Below, piece by piece: positions 63,186 through 64,000 of a stretch of 64,000 nucleotides of DNA. Source of the DNA: Methylotenera versatilis 7 (GTDB lineage Bacteria > Pseudomonadota > Gammaproteobacteria > Burkholderiales > Methylophilaceae); contig NZ_JUGF01000002.1 of NCBI RefSeq assembly GCF_000799165.1, positions 1,364,001 to 1,428,000 of the forward strand, given 5' to 3'. Position numbers and translations under genes: made by a program. The first letter of the stretch is position 1; each line of letters opens with the position of its first letter. Under the pieces are notes generated by a model, which saw only the letters and a program-made list of their open reading frames with translations, did no database searches and had not been told where the DNA came from.

Positions 63186-63248
63186 TGCAGCAGTTTTGAA
63201 ATTTAACCCAGATTGTTAGTCTGGACTTTTAATTAATAGTTATACAAC

Positions 63249-63998
63249 TTAATCACTTGCAGCATTATAAAAATGAATCGGCGTAGCTAAACGCCTGGTT
63301 AAATCTCTCAAGCATTTCTCCCTCCAAACAATCATCTCTGCTGCGTTAAGATGATTTAGTTCTGGTTCCCACAAAGGTCTGTTACCTTGAACAGACTGAT
63401 CAAAATGCACCAAAGCATTTTTAGTTTTAGCCAAGTAATATTCCAGACTTTTCACCAGTCGTTTGTCTTTCAACTGGGTTAATCTTAATACAGCAGAAGA
63501 CAGCCGACTTTTTCTTAACACATAATCAGCCCATGCCAATCGGTTTAAATGGACAGATACGTGTGTTGTTGAGCGGTTAAAACCATCATGGTTACCATCA
63601 AAAAAACAAGGCATGACAAACGCACTTAGTTCGTTTATATGCATGCGTATTAACTGATGCGGCGTGTATTTTATGTGCTGGGCAATATGCGCATCCATCG
63701 CCCATTCAGAGGTGATATGCGTAATCAGCGCGTTGTTCAGCCATGGAATACGTTTCCATTTGGCTTCGAATGCCGGCACAAAATGATTGTGTGCTACTAC
63801 GTCGACAAATAGATGGCTGGTGTAACCGACTGCAATCGCTATCTCTTGCTCGGAATTAGCATTTTCCATCATCCATTCCGCTTTTTGCCATTGATGCGTG
63901 GTGTGAAAATGTTTTGAAATGATTGCTAAATCTGGCAAACAGGCGCCAGCCAAAACTAATGTGGGGAATCTTTTTATCGCTTGCTGGATTTTTGGATC
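63249..63998 (-). CDS. Zinc-dependent phospholipase C-like protein, 5' end cut by window
   Basis: The minus-strand frame stays open to the right edge, beginning in the window with an in-frame Asp-Pro-Lys; TTG at 63953 is not needed as a start. Features resemble the zinc-dependent phospholipase C/S1-P1-like family: CLPDLAIISKHFHTTHQW, VGYTSHLFVDVVAHNHFVP and ITHITSEWAMDAHIAQH supply His/Asp pairs suitable for zinc. At least 249 residues are present. No signal peptide can be judged. Substrate unknown. Confidence 0.65.
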   Translation of the reverse strand, partial: DPKIQQAIKRFPTLVLAGACLPDLAIISKHFHTTHQWQKAEWMMENANSEQEIAIAVGYTSHLFVDVVAHNHFVPAFEAKWKRIPWLNNALITHITSEWAMDAHIAQHIKYTPHQLIRMHINELSAFVMPCFFDGNHDGFNRSTTHVSVHLNRLAWADYVLRKSRLSSAVLRLTQLKDKRLVKSLEYYLAKTKNALVHFDQSVQGNRPLWEPELNHLNAAEMIVWREKCLRDLTRRLATPIHFYNAASD

Positions 63999-64000
63999 TA

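Overview
The window looks like a chromosomal segment of a betaproteobacterium, most likely a methylotroph-type member of the Methylophilaceae (Methylotenera/Methylophilus-like). This is an inference from three things: moderately low GC, the conserved block bamE-dapB-carA-carB-greA-yhbY-rlmE-ftsH-folP-glmM, and an Entner-Doudoroff pair (edd, eda) beside heptose-type LPS genes. Almost every base is coding. There are no rRNA or tRNA genes, no transposase, no CRISPR array and no recognisable prophage. Both end genes (a quinol nitric oxide reductase on the left, a zinc-dependent phospholipase C-like protein on the right) are cut by the window edges.

Layout. 1-2.3 kb: nitric oxide reductase. 2.4-5.2 kb (minus): ftsX-ftsE and ftsY. 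5.3-10.4 kb (plus): an active/inactive pair of M16 peptidases, rsmD, coaD, a 2x4Fe-4S ferredoxin, gloA and a small unknown. 10.4-17.0 kb (minus): a DUF6445-type protein, a small exported protein, rlmF, and the chaperone set dnaJ, dnaK, grpE with a sigma-32-type promoter before grpE. 17.1-26.7 kb: LPS core genes waaC (minus), waaG-waaP (plus), an LpxL-type acyltransferase (minus), then a plus-strand run of kinase-fold protein, GT2 glycosyltransferase, 2OG-Fe(II) oxygenase, two-domain kinase and NodU/WapO-type carbamoyltransferase. 26.9-29.6 kb: edd and eda. 29.7-32.2 kb: HAD phosphatase, another kinase-fold protein, GT4 glycosyltransferase. 32.2-39.2 kb (minus): an OpgB-like phosphoglycerol transferase, waaL, waaF, hldE, gmhA, hldD. 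39.2-47.0 kb: hemH, hrcA (minus), nadK, recN (plus), a SHOCT protein, an M48 TPR lipoprotein protease and fur (minus). 47.1-49.0 kb: bamE with a long extension, and dapB. 49.1-50.8 kb (minus): four small accessory genes. 51.1-62.5 kb (plus): carAB, greA, a DUF4149 protein, rlmE, ftsH, folP, glmM and a VOC protein, with yhbY on the minus strand. 62.6-64 kb: a PAP2 phosphatase behind a perfect FNR-type box, and the cut phospholipase-like gene.

How it fits together. About 20 kb is devoted to the outer membrane. hldE, gmhA and hldD make ADP-heptose; WaaC and WaaF add heptoses; WaaG and other glycosyltransferases extend the core; WaaP and related kinases phosphorylate it; LpxL acylates lipid A; WaaL ligates O-antigen. 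BamE and the M48 protease belong to outer-membrane assembly and quality control, and FtsH in other bacteria controls LPS synthesis by proteolysis. The most distinctive part is 21.1-26.7 kb. Its plan resembles the Pseudomonas aeruginosa core-decoration locus (waaG-waaP-wapP-wapQ-wapO), but a GT2 glycosyltransferase and an Fe(II)/2OG oxygenase sit between the kinases. Two of the five kinase-fold domains in the window lack the usual catalytic aspartate. Non-coding points of interest are a dispersed palindromic repeat family, a carAB leader with twin operator-like repeats and an attenuator-like hairpin, a 17-nt-phased TTGAAA array before rlmE, and short exact tandem duplications across two stop codons.
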